From assembly GCF_025149785.1 (NCBI RefSeq), contig NZ_CP102277.1:682001-746000 (forward strand): a stretch of DNA of 64,000 nt, in the 5' to 3' direction. This document shows positions 46,721 through 56,592 of this stretch, in pieces. Position 1 is the stretch's first letter. Every line of letters starts with the position of its first letter. Source of the stretch: Coprococcus comes ATCC 27758 (GTDB lineage Bacteria; Bacillota; Clostridia; Lachnospirales; Lachnospiraceae). A program made the position numbers and the translations under genes. The notes beneath the pieces were generated by a model. The model was not told the DNA's origin, made no database searches, and saw nothing but the letters and a program-made list of their open reading frames with translations.

Positions 46721-47572
46721 TTATTGTTTAAGTCTGTTCTGATTACGCCAGTCTCTTGGCGATATTCCATAAATATTTTTAAATGCTCTGGAAAAATGTA
46801 ATTGGTTGGGATAACCGACTGCATTTCCTACATCTTTAATGGAAAGCTTTGTCAGTTTTAATAATTCAGCAGCTTTAATCATTCTATAATTCAACAAAAA
46901 TTCCTGAGGAGATTTTCCAATTCCGTCTTTGAAAATTTTTCCGAAATAACTGCGGTTTAATCCGCATACAGCAGCGATGTTTTCGACAGAAATATCGTTT
47001 TGGAAATTCTGCTCTATATAAGATAGGGCTTCATGGATATAAAAATCCTGAAGACGGCTGATTTTCGATGTCTGCATGATGGAAGTAGAACGAATAAGAG
47101 CATCAATTGCAAGATAGAGATGCCCGATCAGGTGAAATGGTGTAGCGTCTCCGTGACTTGCAATATAGAGAAGTTCTTCTTTCAGTATTTCACGCAGATC
47201 CTTAGAAGTAGCTTTATAAATCGGATTATCCAAACTAAGTCCGGAAAGTTCAATGGTTTCCTTTGCACGTAGTCCGTCAAATTCAATCCATGTATATTCC
47301 CATGGGAGTTTTTCATCAGAGATATAAGTATTGATCTGACCGGGGAAAATCATAAAGCCCTGGCCACTTTTTACGTGATAGGTCTGTGTTACACCGTGAG
47401 AATCATTTGCCATTAAAATTCCGGTGCCGGAGATAATGTAGTGAAAAAGAAAATGATTACGGACGGCAGGACCAAAACTATGCGCCGGTTCACATTGTTC
47501 GTAACCAAACTGATACAATCCAAGATCGACAAAATTCTCGCTTGGAAATACTGAAAACATAAGTTCTTTCAT
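46721..47572 (-). CDS. AraC family regulator of the raffinose operon (MsmR/RafR-like)
   Basis: A 283-residue protein with an N-terminal cupin sugar-sensing domain (about 20-160) and a C-terminal double helix-turn-helix (ISVENIAAVCGLNRSYFGKIFK and IKDVGNAVGYPNQLHFSRAFKNIYGISP). Divergent position before an alpha-galactoside operon is the classic arrangement of an activator such as MsmR. The operon promoter has a weak -35, consistent with a need for activation. RBS AAAGGAA upstream of ATG. Confidence 0.9.
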   Translation of the reverse strand: MKELMFSVFPSENFVDLGLYQFGYEQCEPAHSFGPAVRNHFLFHYIISGTGILMANDSHGVTQTYHVKSGQGFMIFPGQINTYISDEKLPWEYTWIEFDGLRAKETIELSGLSLDNPIYKATSKDLREILKEELLYIASHGDATPFHLIGHLYLAIDALIRSTSIMQTSKISRLQDFYIHEALSYIEQNFQNDISVENIAAVCGLNRSYFGKIFKDGIGKSPQEFLLNYRMIKAAELLKLTKLSIKDVGNAVGYPNQLHFSRAFKNIYGISPRDWRNQNRLKQ

Positions 47573-47762
47573 AATAATTCCTTTCTCATAGGTGCTCTGC
47601 CGTGAAAAAATGATGTTTAGCAGATGTTAAGTCAGTTGATATATATATTTATTCTACTGATTTAATAAATAGATTGCAACTAAAATATACCAAAATGCTA
47701 TGCATTTAGCAAAAAAGAAGAAAATAATAGCATTTTGGAATAAAAATTCAAATAAAATGATA

Positions 47763-47791
47763 TTTATAGTCGCATAATGGTATGTTATTAT
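47763..47791 (+). promoter_or_regulatory. Promoter of the raffinose-type operon
   Basis: TTTATA (47763-47768), a 17-bp spacer and TATTAT (47786-47791); the -35 box is poor, as expected for an AraC-activated promoter. The rest of the 292-bp divergent gap is very AT-rich and contains TAGCATTTTGG/CCAAAATGCTA inverted copies (about 47688-47735) that could be activator sites. Confidence 0.55.
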
Positions 47792-47864
47792 ACAACTATA
47801 AAGAAAGCACTTGATATATCGAGCGGTAACTAAAAATGAATATACCTGTGAGGAAGGAGAAAAA

Positions 47865-49139
47865 ATGAGAAGGAAAAGAGCAGCAATTGTTTTGGGAATG
47901 TCCTGTATTCTGATGGCATCAGCAGTATTACAGGGATGTCAGCAAAATCCAAAAAGCGGAAAAGTGGAAATTGAACTTGTTCAGTACAAACCGGAGGCGG
48001 TAGATATATTTGAACAGCTTGAAAAAGAATTTAATGAAACACATGATGATATCCATTTGAAAATTTCTTCCCCAAATGATGCGACAACAATTTTGAAAAC
48101 ACGTTTTATCAGAGAAGATTATCCGGATATTATCGGAATCGGAGGAGATATCAATTATTCGTATTTTGTTGATTCAGGAATACTGGCTGACCTTTCAGAT
48201 TATGAAGGACTTGGTGAGGTAAAACCTGCTTATCTGGATATTATTGAAGGATTGGAGTTTGTTCCGACAGAAGGAACATATGGGCTTCCGTATGTGGCAA
48301 ATGCGGCAGGAGTGCTCTATAACAAAGATATGTTTGCAGAGCATGGATGGGAGATTCCGCAGACCTGGGATGAATTTATTTCTCTTTGCGAGGAGATTCA
48401 GAATGAAGGAATCCATCCACTTTATTTTGGATATAAAGATACCTGGACCTGCCTTGCACCTTGGAATGCCCTTGCAGTCGGACTTGCACCATCCGATGTT
48501 TGTCAGCAGGTGAATAAGGGAGAAACAACCTTCTCCAAAGAATATCCGCAAGTGGCAGAAAAAATGCTTGAATTGTTAAATTATGGTGAAGATGGACCGT
48601 TTGGATACGGATACAACGATGCATGTACTGCATTTGCAAATGGTGAATCAGCGATGTATACAATCGGAAGCTATGCAATTCCGCAGATCAAATCTGTAAA
48701 TCCGGATATGAATATCGGATCCTTTGTTATGCCGGCTAATGATTCTGAAGAGGACAATGTATTAAATTCAGGAGTAGACCTTCAGTTCTGCGTGATGGAT
48801 GCATGTAAAAATAAAGAAGCGGCATATGAAGTACTTGATTTCCTGATGGATCATGATAGTATCCAGTCATACTTAGATGCACAGAATGCGGTGCCTTGTA
48901 AAGACGAAGATTTTGCATTAGCTCCGGAACTGGAAGATATGAAACCATATATTCAGGATAACCGTATGGCGGATTACCAGGATCACTATTATCCGTCAGA
49001 AATGGCAGTCGATGCACAAATCCAGACATTTCTCATAAACCAGGATGTTGACGCATTCCTGAAAAAATTTGACAAAGACTGGATCAGATATAACAGGGAT
49101 ATCATTCGTATGATGGAAGATTATGAAGCAGGCAAGTAG
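47865..49139 (+). CDS. Sugar-binding lipoprotein of the raffinose-type ABC importer
   Basis: A 424-residue family-1 extracellular binding protein with lipobox LQGC (Cys26). It reads as an MsmE/RafE-like protein (EKEFNETHDDIHLKI; GTYGLPYVANAAGVLYNKDMFAEHGWEIPQTWDEF). ATG 47865 follows AGGAAGGAG; the upstream frame has no ribosome site. It captures raffinose-type oligosaccharides, as inferred from the alpha-galactosidase in the same operon. Confidence 0.9.
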   Translation: MRRKRAAIVLGMSCILMASAVLQGCQQNPKSGKVEIELVQYKPEAVDIFEQLEKEFNETHDDIHLKISSPNDATTILKTRFIREDYPDIIGIGGDINYSYFVDSGILADLSDYEGLGEVKPAYLDIIEGLEFVPTEGTYGLPYVANAAGVLYNKDMFAEHGWEIPQTWDEFISLCEEIQNEGIHPLYFGYKDTWTCLAPWNALAVGLAPSDVCQQVNKGETTFSKEYPQVAEKMLELLNYGEDGPFGYGYNDACTAFANGESAMYTIGSYAIPQIKSVNPDMNIGSFVMPANDSEEDNVLNSGVDLQFCVMDACKNKEAAYEVLDFLMDHDSIQSYLDAQNAVPCKDEDFALAPELEDMKPYIQDNRMADYQDHYYPSEMAVDAQIQTFLINQDVDAFLKKFDKDWIRYNRDIIRMMEDYEAGK

Positions 49140-49153
49140 GAGGGATACAGATC

Positions 49154-50029
49154 ATGAATAAATTGAAAAGGATGAATGGCAGAGAGCGGACATTTTTACT
49201 GATTACGATACCGATACTTGCGTTGTTTTTCTGCTTTAATACGCTGCCACTTATTAAAGGTGTTATTTATAGTTTTACAAATTTTCGAGGATATGGCGAG
49301 TTTGACTGGGTAGGTATTCGGAATTATACAGACTTATTTACTGATGCAAGAGTCGGGAAATCCTACCTGTTTACATTCAAGCTTGCAATTGTTGCAACAA
49401 TAGTTGTAAATGTGTTAAGTCTTGTTTTAGCTCTTGGATTAAACAGTAAAATTAAATTTAAAAGTGCACTCAGAGGAATGTATTTCGTTCCAAATATTTT
49501 AGGAGCACTTGTAGTGGGCTATATTTTCAATTACTTTTTCACTTATATTCTTCCGGCAGTTGTAAAAATGATGGGCGGAAAAGGTGACAGTATCCTGGCA
49601 AGCTCAAAATGGGCATGGGTTGCGATCGTAATTGTATGTGCATGGCAGTCTGTTGCAATGAATACGATTATTTATATTTCCGGACTTCAGACGGTACCGG
49701 AGGATGTATACGAAGCAGGTTCTCTTGATGGAGCGACCGGATGGAAAAAATTCAAGAATCTGACATTTCCACTGATCCTTCCATTCTTTACCATCAATAT
49801 GGTACTTTGTATGAAGAATTTTCTGATGGTATTTGATCAGATCATGGCTCTTACCAAAGGAGGTCCGGCGCAGAGTACAGAATCAATTTCATTTTTGATT
49901 TATAACAATGGTATGGCCGGAGGACAGTTTGGGTTCCAGAGTGCCAATGCAGTTGTGTTCTTTGTAGTGATCGTTGTGATCTCTGTATTACAGATGAACT
50001 TTTTGGGAAATAAGGAGGAACAGTTATAA
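49154..50029 (+). CDS. ABC sugar permease, MsmF/RafF-like
   Basis: A 291-residue, six-helix permease with the EAA loop EAGSLDGATGWKKFKNLTFPLI (about residues 192-213). First permease subunit of the raffinose-type importer. Its last codon overlaps the first codon of the next gene (TAATG), so they are translated together. RBS AGGAGGGA. Confidence 0.9.
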   Translation: MNKLKRMNGRERTFLLITIPILALFFCFNTLPLIKGVIYSFTNFRGYGEFDWVGIRNYTDLFTDARVGKSYLFTFKLAIVATIVVNVLSLVLALGLNSKIKFKSALRGMYFVPNILGALVVGYIFNYFFTYILPAVVKMMGGKGDSILASSKWAWVAIVIVCAWQSVAMNTIIYISGLQTVPEDVYEAGSLDGATGWKKFKNLTFPLILPFFTINMVLCMKNFLMVFDQIMALTKGGPAQSTESISFLIYNNGMAGGQFGFQSANAVVFFVVIVVISVLQMNFLGNKEEQL

Positions 50030-50871
50030 TGAAAGTAAAGGTGAAAGAAAGAGTAAACTGGCCAATCACAATTTTATTGATTCTGGGTCTTGTAACCGTT
50101 ATTTTTCCTCTTTATCTTACAGTTGTGATTGCATTTAAGAAACCGTCGGAAATGACAAACAGTATTTCCGGAATCTTATCACTGCCAAAAAGCTGGAGCT
50201 TTTCTAACTTTGCAGAAGCAATGCGTGTAACAGATTTCTGGCATTCACTGGGCAACAGTGTGCTGATAACGATTGTAACGGTAGTTCTTTCCATTCTGAT
50301 TCATTCTATGATCGGTTATGTGATCGGAAGAAGTAAAAGTACCAGTAAATTTTACAAAGTAGCCTATCTTTATATTGTAAGCGGTATGTTTGTTCCATTT
50401 GCAATTTTGATGATGCCACTTGTGAAGCAGACAGCACAGATGAGAATTGACAATATTTTCGGTGTTATTTTGTGTTATCTTGTATTTTATATGCCGATGA
50501 ATGTGCTCTTATACTCCGGTTATCTGAAAAATATTCCGATGGCACTGGAAGAGGCTGCACATGTAGACGGGGCAACAACCTGGAAAACTTACTGGAGCGT
50601 TATTTTCCCAATCATGAAACCGATGCATGCAACAGTAGCGGTACTTACAGCACTTGGTACATGGAATGATGTTATGACACCACTTGTAATTCTGGCAGGT
50701 AGTGATGTGAACACACTGCCACTTGCACAGATGACATTCCAGACACAATTTGGAACCAATTATAATCTTGCATTTGCATCCTATTTACTGGCACTGCTTC
50801 CGATTTTGATTTTCTATCTGATCTGTCAGAAACAGATTCTGAACGGTGTTGTAAATGGCGCAGTAAAATAA
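50029..50871 (+). CDS. ABC sugar permease, MsmG/RafG-like
   Basis: A 280-residue six-helix permease with the EAA loop EEAAHVDGATTWKTYWSVIFPIMKP (about residues 174-198). Second channel subunit. The start overlaps the preceding stop. As in the sucrose operon, no ATPase gene is present. Confidence 0.9.
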   Translation: MKVKVKERVNWPITILLILGLVTVIFPLYLTVVIAFKKPSEMTNSISGILSLPKSWSFSNFAEAMRVTDFWHSLGNSVLITIVTVVLSILIHSMIGYVIGRSKSTSKFYKVAYLYIVSGMFVPFAILMMPLVKQTAQMRIDNIFGVILCYLVFYMPMNVLLYSGYLKNIPMALEEAAHVDGATTWKTYWSVIFPIMKPMHATVAVLTALGTWNDVMTPLVILAGSDVNTLPLAQMTFQTQFGTNYNLAFASYLLALLPILIFYLICQKQILNGVVNGAVK

Positions 50872-50898
50872 ATTTGACAGAAGCTTAAGGAGAAGAAT

Positions 50899-53082
50899 AT
50901 GGGAATCATATACAACGAGAAAGCAAAAACATTTACATTACATACCCAAAATACAACGTATCAGATGCAAATTGATGCATATGGATTTTTACTGCATTTA
51001 TATTATGGAAGAAAGACAGATGGAGTTATGGACTATCTTCTGACCTATGCAGACCGTGGCTTCTCAGGAAATCCGCAGGATACAGGAAATGACAGAACAT
51101 ATTCCCTTGATGTGCTGCCGCAGGAATTTCCATGCCGCCTGACAGGAGATTTCAGGAGTCCGGTGCTTGATCTTGTAAATGCAGATGGTTCTTTTGGATG
51201 CGATCTTAGATATCAGGGATATGAGATTTGTGATGGAAAATACAATTTGAAGGGACTTCCGGCAGTTTATGCTGCTGAAGAGGAAGCCCAGACTCTGATC
51301 ATTTATATGAAAGATCAGGTGACAGGATTACAGGTAGAATTACTTTATGGAGTTCTTCCGGAGTATGATGTGATCACAAGAAGTGCAAAAGTGATCAATA
51401 CAGAAGAAGATAAAATCAGACTGACAAAAGCACAGGCAGCCTGTATTGATTTCCTTCACGGTGAGTTTGATGTGATTTCATTTTACGGCCGCCATGCGAT
51501 GGAAAGAAATATGCAAAGAACATCGGTAGGACATGGAGCTTTTGTAATTGGAAGCCGCAGAGGAACATCCAGCCATCAGTACAATCCGATGCTGATACTG
51601 GCAGAAAAAGAAACGACAGAAGATGCCGGTATCTGTTATGGAATGTCTTTTGTATACAGCGGAGGATTTAAAGCAGAAGTAGAAAAGGATCAGTTCGGGC
51701 AGACAAGAATGCAGATGGGACTGCAGGAAGAACAGTTTTCTTATCCACTGAAAAAAGGAGAGGAATTTGTGATCCCTGAAGTTATTTTAACTTGCAGCAA
51801 TCAGGGACTTGAAAAGCTTTCCCAGAATCTGCAGAGATGTATCCGTAAAAATCTGTGTCGCGGAAAATATAAAGAAAAAGTAAGACCGGTACTGATCAAC
51901 AGTTGGGAAGCATGCTATTTTGATTTTACGGGAGAAGATATCTATCATCTTGCCGAGCAGGCAAAGGATCTGGGAATCGATATGGTTGTACTGGACGATG
52001 GATGGTTTGGAAGTCGAAATGATGACAACAGTGGACTTGGCGACTGGAAGGTTAATGAAAAAAAGCTGCAGGGAAGTCTTGGTGACCTGATCAGCAGGAT
52101 CAATGCGTTAGGTGTTAAATTCGGGCTCTGGTTTGAGCCGGAGATGGTAAATGAAGACAGTGATCTTTACCGTGAACATCCGGACTGGGCAATTCAGATT
52201 CCGGGAAGAAAACCGGTAAAAGGAAGAAACCAGCTGCTCCTTGATTTTTCGAGAAAAGAAGTTGTGGATGCTGTTTATGAGCAGATGTGTCAGGTGCTCG
52301 ATCAGGGAAATATCGAATATGTAAAATGGGATATGAACCGAAGTATGGCAGAAGTATATTCTATGACAGCAGAAGAACAGGGCAGTGTGCAGTATGACTA
52401 CATGCTTGGACTTTATGATTTCCTGGAGCGTATTATAAGCCGCTATCCAGACCTTCTGATCGAAGGCTGCAGTGGTGGTGGAGGTCGTTTTGACGCGGGA
52501 ATGCTGTATTATACACCACAGATCTGGTGCAGTGACAATACCGATGCAGTGGATCGTGTAAGGATCCAATACGGAACATCCTTTGGGTATCCGGTATCTG
52601 CAGTTGGATCTCACGTATCTGCAGTTCCGAATCATCAGACAGGAAGAAAGACATCACTCCATACAAGAGGTGTCTGTGCCATGGCAGGAACCTTCGGCTA
52701 TGAATTGGATCCGGCGAAAATGACAGATGAAGAGCGCAGAGAGATCAGGGAACAGATAGTAGAATACAAAAAATATGCACAGCTTGTACAAAATGGACTT
52801 TACTATCGACTGAGTAATCCATTCGCAGAAGAAATCGGTGCATGGGAATTTGCATCAGAAGATGGGAAAGAAGTACTTGTAAATGTAGTTATGCTTGAAA
52901 TCCATGGAAACATGACAGTAAATTATGTAAAAATGAAAGGTCTGTGTGCCGGACAATTCTATAAAGATTCAAATACTGGAAAAATTTATCCGGCAGAGGC
53001 GCTGATGGAAGTTGGAATTCCGATGCCGCTTGAATTTGGTGAGTACAAAGCATATCAGATTTATCTGGAAATGGTCGAGTAA
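50899..53082 (+). CDS. Alpha-galactosidase, glycoside hydrolase family 36
   Basis: A 727-residue cytoplasmic enzyme removing terminal alpha-galactose from raffinose, stachyose or melibiose. The N-terminal beta-sandwich (about 1-330) is followed by the TIM barrel with nucleophile Asp478 (YVKWDMNRSM) and acid/base Asp546 (WCSDNTDAVDR), and EGCSGGGGRFDAGM. Length and catalytic positions match bacterial AgaA enzymes. RBS AAGGAGAAG. Fourth gene of the operon; the sucrose it releases would pass to the next enzyme. Confidence 0.95.
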   Translation: MGIIYNEKAKTFTLHTQNTTYQMQIDAYGFLLHLYYGRKTDGVMDYLLTYADRGFSGNPQDTGNDRTYSLDVLPQEFPCRLTGDFRSPVLDLVNADGSFGCDLRYQGYEICDGKYNLKGLPAVYAAEEEAQTLIIYMKDQVTGLQVELLYGVLPEYDVITRSAKVINTEEDKIRLTKAQAACIDFLHGEFDVISFYGRHAMERNMQRTSVGHGAFVIGSRRGTSSHQYNPMLILAEKETTEDAGICYGMSFVYSGGFKAEVEKDQFGQTRMQMGLQEEQFSYPLKKGEEFVIPEVILTCSNQGLEKLSQNLQRCIRKNLCRGKYKEKVRPVLINSWEACYFDFTGEDIYHLAEQAKDLGIDMVVLDDGWFGSRNDDNSGLGDWKVNEKKLQGSLGDLISRINALGVKFGLWFEPEMVNEDSDLYREHPDWAIQIPGRKPVKGRNQLLLDFSRKEVVDAVYEQMCQVLDQGNIEYVKWDMNRSMAEVYSMTAEEQGSVQYDYMLGLYDFLERIISRYPDLLIEGCSGGGGRFDAGMLYYTPQIWCSDNTDAVDRVRIQYGTSFGYPVSAVGSHVSAVPNHQTGRKTSLHTRGVCAMAGTFGYELDPAKMTDEERREIREQIVEYKKYAQLVQNGLYYRLSNPFAEEIGAWEFASEDGKEVLVNVVMLEIHGNMTVNYVKMKGLCAGQFYKDSNTGKIYPAEALMEVGIPMPLEFGEYKAYQIYLEMVE

Positions 53083-53084
53083 AA

Positions 53085-54920
53085 ATGAGAAAAACAAATG
53101 ATATTTTTGAAAAGAGACTGGCGAAGCATATGGATGAGCTTCGCTGGCTCTATATGGAATTATATGATAATGAAGCAATGTTTGCAGAACTCTGTGAACA
53201 GATGCAGAATTACTATCATGCAAGAAATACGAAACTTCGAAAGAGAGATCTGGAGAAGGAAAAGGATCAGGCGTGGTATCGAAAAAAAAACATGCTGGGA
53301 ATGATGCTGTATATTGATAATTTCGCCGGAAATTTAAGAGGAGTCAAAGGAAAGCTTAAGTATCTGGAAGAATGTGGTGTAAACTGTGTTCATCTGATGC
53401 CGTTTCTCGATTCGCCAAAGGGAAGATCCGATGGAGGCTATGCGGTTGCGGATTTCAGAAAAGTAAAGCCGGAACTTGGAACCATAGAAGACCTTGCAGA
53501 TCTGGCTGAAGCCTGCCACGAAAAAGACATGAATCTGTGTATGGATTTTGTAATGAACCATACTTCCGAAGATCATGAATGGGCACAGAAGGCAAGAATG
53601 GGTGAAGGCGAATATATGAGCCGGTATTTTTTCTGTGACAATGAAAACTATGTCAGAGAATATGAGAAAACAGTGCCACAGGTATTTCCGGAAACTGCAC
53701 CGGGGAATTTCACCTGGCTTCCTGAAATCGGACACTACGTGTTGACTACCTTTTATCCTTACCAGTGGGATCTGAATTATAAGAATCCGAGGGTGTTTAA
53801 CGAAATGATGTATAATTTCCTTTTCCTGGTCAATCAGGGGATTGACATTCTGCGGATCGATGCAGTTCCTTATATCTGGAAGGAAATGGGGACAAGCTGC
53901 AGAAATCTTCCACAGGTACACACGATAGTCAGGATGATGCGTATGATCGGGGAGATTGTGTGTCCGTCGGTTGTATTATTAGGGGAAGTCGTGATGGAAC
54001 CGGAAAAAGTAGTTCCTTATTTTGGTACCATAGAAAAGCCGGAATGTCATATGCTTTATAATGTAACCATGATGGCTACTACATGGAATACGGTTGCGAC
54101 GAGAGATACCAGACTTTTACGGATGCAGCTTGATATTATGAACAACCTTCCGAAAGAGTATACTTTCTTAAATTACCTCAGATGTCATGATGATATTGGA
54201 TGGGGATTGGATTTCCAGACTCTTTCTGGTTGGGGAATGCAGGAAGTCCCACACAAAAGATATCTGAATGACTTCTTCACGGGAAAGATCGCAGAAAGTG
54301 TGAGCCGCGGGGAACTTTATAATGAAGATCCGATAACAGGAGATGCCAGATTCTGTGCAACGACAGCTTCCATGTGTGGAATTGAAAGTGCCGGATTTGA
54401 ACAAAATGAAGAAAAGAAAAAAAGAGCAGTCAGATTTGATCTGATGCTGCATGCATATATGATGGTGCAATCCGGAATTCCAATGCTTTACAGTGGAGAT
54501 GAGATTGGTCAGGTAAATGATTATACTTATAAAAATGATCCGGAAAAACGGGTTGATTCCAGGTATATCCACAGAGGAAAATTTGACTGGAAGCTGGCAG
54601 GCGGACGAAAGAGAAAAGGAACGGTACAAAAAGAACTGTTTGATGGAATTGGAAAACTTAGATCCATCCGAAGTAAGGAAAAAGTATTTGACGCATCGGC
54701 AAATGTCTGGACGCTTGATACCTGGGAAAATGGAATCCTTGGAGTTGTGCGGGAACTGGAGGGCGAGCAGATGACAGCACTTTTTAATTTCGCAGAAGAG
54801 GACCGGACAGCCTGGATCGAAGAAGAGGGAGAGTATATGGATTTATATACCGGTAAAAAAGTCAGCCTTCAGGCAATAAAAATGGAAGGCCATTCCTTTG
54901 TATTAGCAAAGAAATGCTAA
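53085..54920 (+). CDS. GH13 amylosucrase-like enzyme (subfamily 4; sucrose hydrolase/amylosucrase)
   Basis: A 611-residue enzyme with an N-terminal helical domain (about 1-85) like amylosucrase, then a GH13 barrel: DFVMNHTSEDHEW, nucleophile Asp259 (ILRIDAVP), acid/base Glu301 (LLGEVVM) and the transition-state Asp369 (CHDDIGW). It starts 2 nt after the alpha-galactosidase stop. In this operon it would cleave the sucrose left after raffinose loses galactose, either hydrolysing it or transferring glucose. Related streptococcal operons use a sucrose phosphorylase (GtfA) here instead; the amylosucrase-type N-terminus argues against that. Confidence 0.87.
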   Translation: MRKTNDIFEKRLAKHMDELRWLYMELYDNEAMFAELCEQMQNYYHARNTKLRKRDLEKEKDQAWYRKKNMLGMMLYIDNFAGNLRGVKGKLKYLEECGVNCVHLMPFLDSPKGRSDGGYAVADFRKVKPELGTIEDLADLAEACHEKDMNLCMDFVMNHTSEDHEWAQKARMGEGEYMSRYFFCDNENYVREYEKTVPQVFPETAPGNFTWLPEIGHYVLTTFYPYQWDLNYKNPRVFNEMMYNFLFLVNQGIDILRIDAVPYIWKEMGTSCRNLPQVHTIVRMMRMIGEIVCPSVVLLGEVVMEPEKVVPYFGTIEKPECHMLYNVTMMATTWNTVATRDTRLLRMQLDIMNNLPKEYTFLNYLRCHDDIGWGLDFQTLSGWGMQEVPHKRYLNDFFTGKIAESVSRGELYNEDPITGDARFCATTASMCGIESAGFEQNEEKKKRAVRFDLMLHAYMMVQSGIPMLYSGDEIGQVNDYTYKNDPEKRVDSRYIHRGKFDWKLAGGRKRKGTVQKELFDGIGKLRSIRSKEKVFDASANVWTLDTWENGILGVVRELEGEQMTALFNFAEEDRTAWIEEEGEYMDLYTGKKVSLQAIKMEGHSFVLAKKC

Positions 54921-54935
54921 AGTAAGATAGAAAAA

Positions 54936-54978
54936 GAGCAGGTAAGAAATTTTATCCTTTCTTACCTGCTTTTTTTAC
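54936..54978. terminator. Terminator after the raffinose operon
   Basis: AGCAGGTAAGAAA (54937-54949) pairs with TTTCTTACCTGCT (54958-54970) followed by seven T. Also faces the convergent small gene at 54980. Confidence 0.9.
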
Positions 54979-54979
54979 T

Positions 54980-55228
54980 TTATTGGTTTTCCTGCATATC
55001 TTTCAGCATCTGGATAAGTTCCAAATCCTTTTCGGTAACACGGAAATTAGTGGTATAATTCCGTCCTTCCGGAGATTTGACGGAGATTTCGATGATGCTG
55101 TCTTTGCGGCATGCATCTCCTTTTACTGCATGAATAAAAGGCATAAATTTAGGATGCTGCTGTTGAAAAGTGGAAAATGCGGATTTCAGTTTTGCAAGCA
55201 TTCCAAGCTGTTGAAAGTTAAGCGCCAT
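54980..55228 (-). CDS. Small conserved protein (82 residues)
   Basis: A soluble protein with a helical N-terminus (LGMLAKLKSAFSTFQQQHPKF) and a predicted beta segment (SIIEISVKSPEGRNYTTNFRVTEKD). No catalytic motif. RBS AAGGAGTA upstream. It begins 11 nt after the stop of the DUF6465-like gene, so the two share a transcript. Function unknown; I regard it as real because of its codon use and ribosome site. Confidence 0.65.
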   Translation of the reverse strand: MALNFQQLGMLAKLKSAFSTFQQQHPKFMPFIHAVKGDACRKDSIIEISVKSPEGRNYTTNFRVTEKDLELIQMLKDMQENQ

Positions 55229-55239
55229 AAAATACTCCT

Positions 55240-55587
55240 TTATAATTCAATATATCCATTGAACCCTCCAAGGGTGTAATATGCTTTTTTATCTTCTGGT
55301 TTCAGATAAATGGAGAGAGCTTCCGGATTTTCTACAGCGTGTCCCTTTGCATTGCAGTCAGCGATCACACGTTCTGTGATAGCGGCTACAGTATATTCTG
55401 CACTCTGGTACTGAACATAAAATGCAGGATTTTTGGCAGGAACTTCTACTGGTACTTTGACTTCTTTTACAACTTCTTTTATCTCTACAACAGGAGTTGC
55501 TGTAGCCGGTGCTGATGATGTAGCTGTAGCAGTTACTGCTGATTCAAGTGTTCTTTTCTGTTTTTTCTTATCGATTCTTTTATTCAT
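55240..55587 (-). CDS. DUF6465-like protein
   Basis: A 115-residue protein: a Lys-rich start, an Ala/Thr/Pro/Val-rich low-complexity region (about 18-55) and a C-terminal domain with YVQYQSAEYTVAAITERVIADC and LSIYLKPEDKKAYYTLGG, the pattern of the Lachnospiraceae DUF6465 family. ATG 55587 is used; the longer frame lacks a ribosome site (AAAGGGG precedes 55587). Abundant small protein of unknown role. Confidence 0.7.
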   Translation of the reverse strand: MNKRIDKKKQKRTLESAVTATATSSAPATATPVVEIKEVVKEVKVPVEVPAKNPAFYVQYQSAEYTVAAITERVIADCNAKGHAVENPEALSIYLKPEDKKAYYTLGGFNGYIEL

Positions 55588-55764
55588 TATTATTACCCCT
55601 TTTTCAAATTGTACAACATCTATTATATTACTTTTATATGGAGAAGTCAAAATGGTATTTATCACAGATATTTTGCAGAAAATGAAAAAGGGTTGCGCAT
55701 AATGGTGAAATATGAGTATAATGAGTATCGTGTAATTGGAGTATAACCGGGAGGAAAAGGTAGA

Positions 55765-56559
55765 ATGAATAGAGCAGCATTATTTTTTGATATTGATGGG
55801 ACCGTACTCAGTGAGATTACAAAAGAGATTCCCGCAAGTACGGTAGATGCACTTAAAAGGGCACACGACGCAGGACATTTTTTATTTATCAATACAGGAA
55901 GAACATACTGCAGTGTTCCGGTGGAACTGAAAAAACTTCCATTTGATGGATATTTGTGTGGATGTGGGATTTATTTTACATTTGATGAAGAAATTATTTT
56001 TGAAAAGCATCTGGATCCGGAGAGGGGCGATGAGATCGCTGATTATATGACAAAATGTCAGATTGATGGGATTTTTGAGGGAGCAGAAGATGTGTATTTC
56101 ACTTCAAGAGTTTCAAGATTTGACAGATTGGAAAATACAAAAAAACACATGAATAACCGTGGACTTGGAATCGAGCGTTATATGGAGCAGAGAAGATGTC
56201 CATATGATAAAATCTTTATTTATACGGATGAAAAAAGTGATGTAAAAGCATTTTTTGAATTTATCAAAGATGATATGGAAGTAATCGACCGTGGAAGTAA
56301 TACGTTTGAATGTATCCTCAAGGGCTATACAAAAGGAACTGCGATTGACTGGGTACTGGAGCATTTTGGAATGACGAGAGATCAGTCATATGCATTTGGA
56401 GACAGCAGCAATGATCTGGCAATGTTCCGGCATGCCGGGCATGCGATTGCGATGGGCGCGCATGACCAGGTGCTGGAACCTTATACAGAATTTGTTACAA
56501 AGACCGTTGAAGAAGATGGAATTGCTTATGCGATGAAGAAATATGGACTGATCGATTAG
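55765..56559 (+). CDS. HAD-superfamily sugar-phosphatase-like protein (Cof type)
   Basis: A 264-residue HAD hydrolase: motif I FFDIDGTVLS, motif II NTGRTY, motif III lysine in LKGYTKGTAIDWVL and motif IV FGDSSNDLAMF. The C2B-type cap (about 85-185) places it with Cof/YidA phosphatases acting on sugar phosphates, flavin or pyridoxal phosphates. RBS GGGAGGAAAAGG upstream. Single-gene unit. Confidence 0.9.
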   Translation: MNRAALFFDIDGTVLSEITKEIPASTVDALKRAHDAGHFLFINTGRTYCSVPVELKKLPFDGYLCGCGIYFTFDEEIIFEKHLDPERGDEIADYMTKCQIDGIFEGAEDVYFTSRVSRFDRLENTKKHMNNRGLGIERYMEQRRCPYDKIFIYTDEKSDVKAFFEFIKDDMEVIDRGSNTFECILKGYTKGTAIDWVLEHFGMTRDQSYAFGDSSNDLAMFRHAGHAIAMGAHDQVLEPYTEFVTKTVEEDGIAYAMKKYGLID

Positions 56560-56592
56560 AGAATCCTTCGATAAAGTGACAGAGAAAAATTC

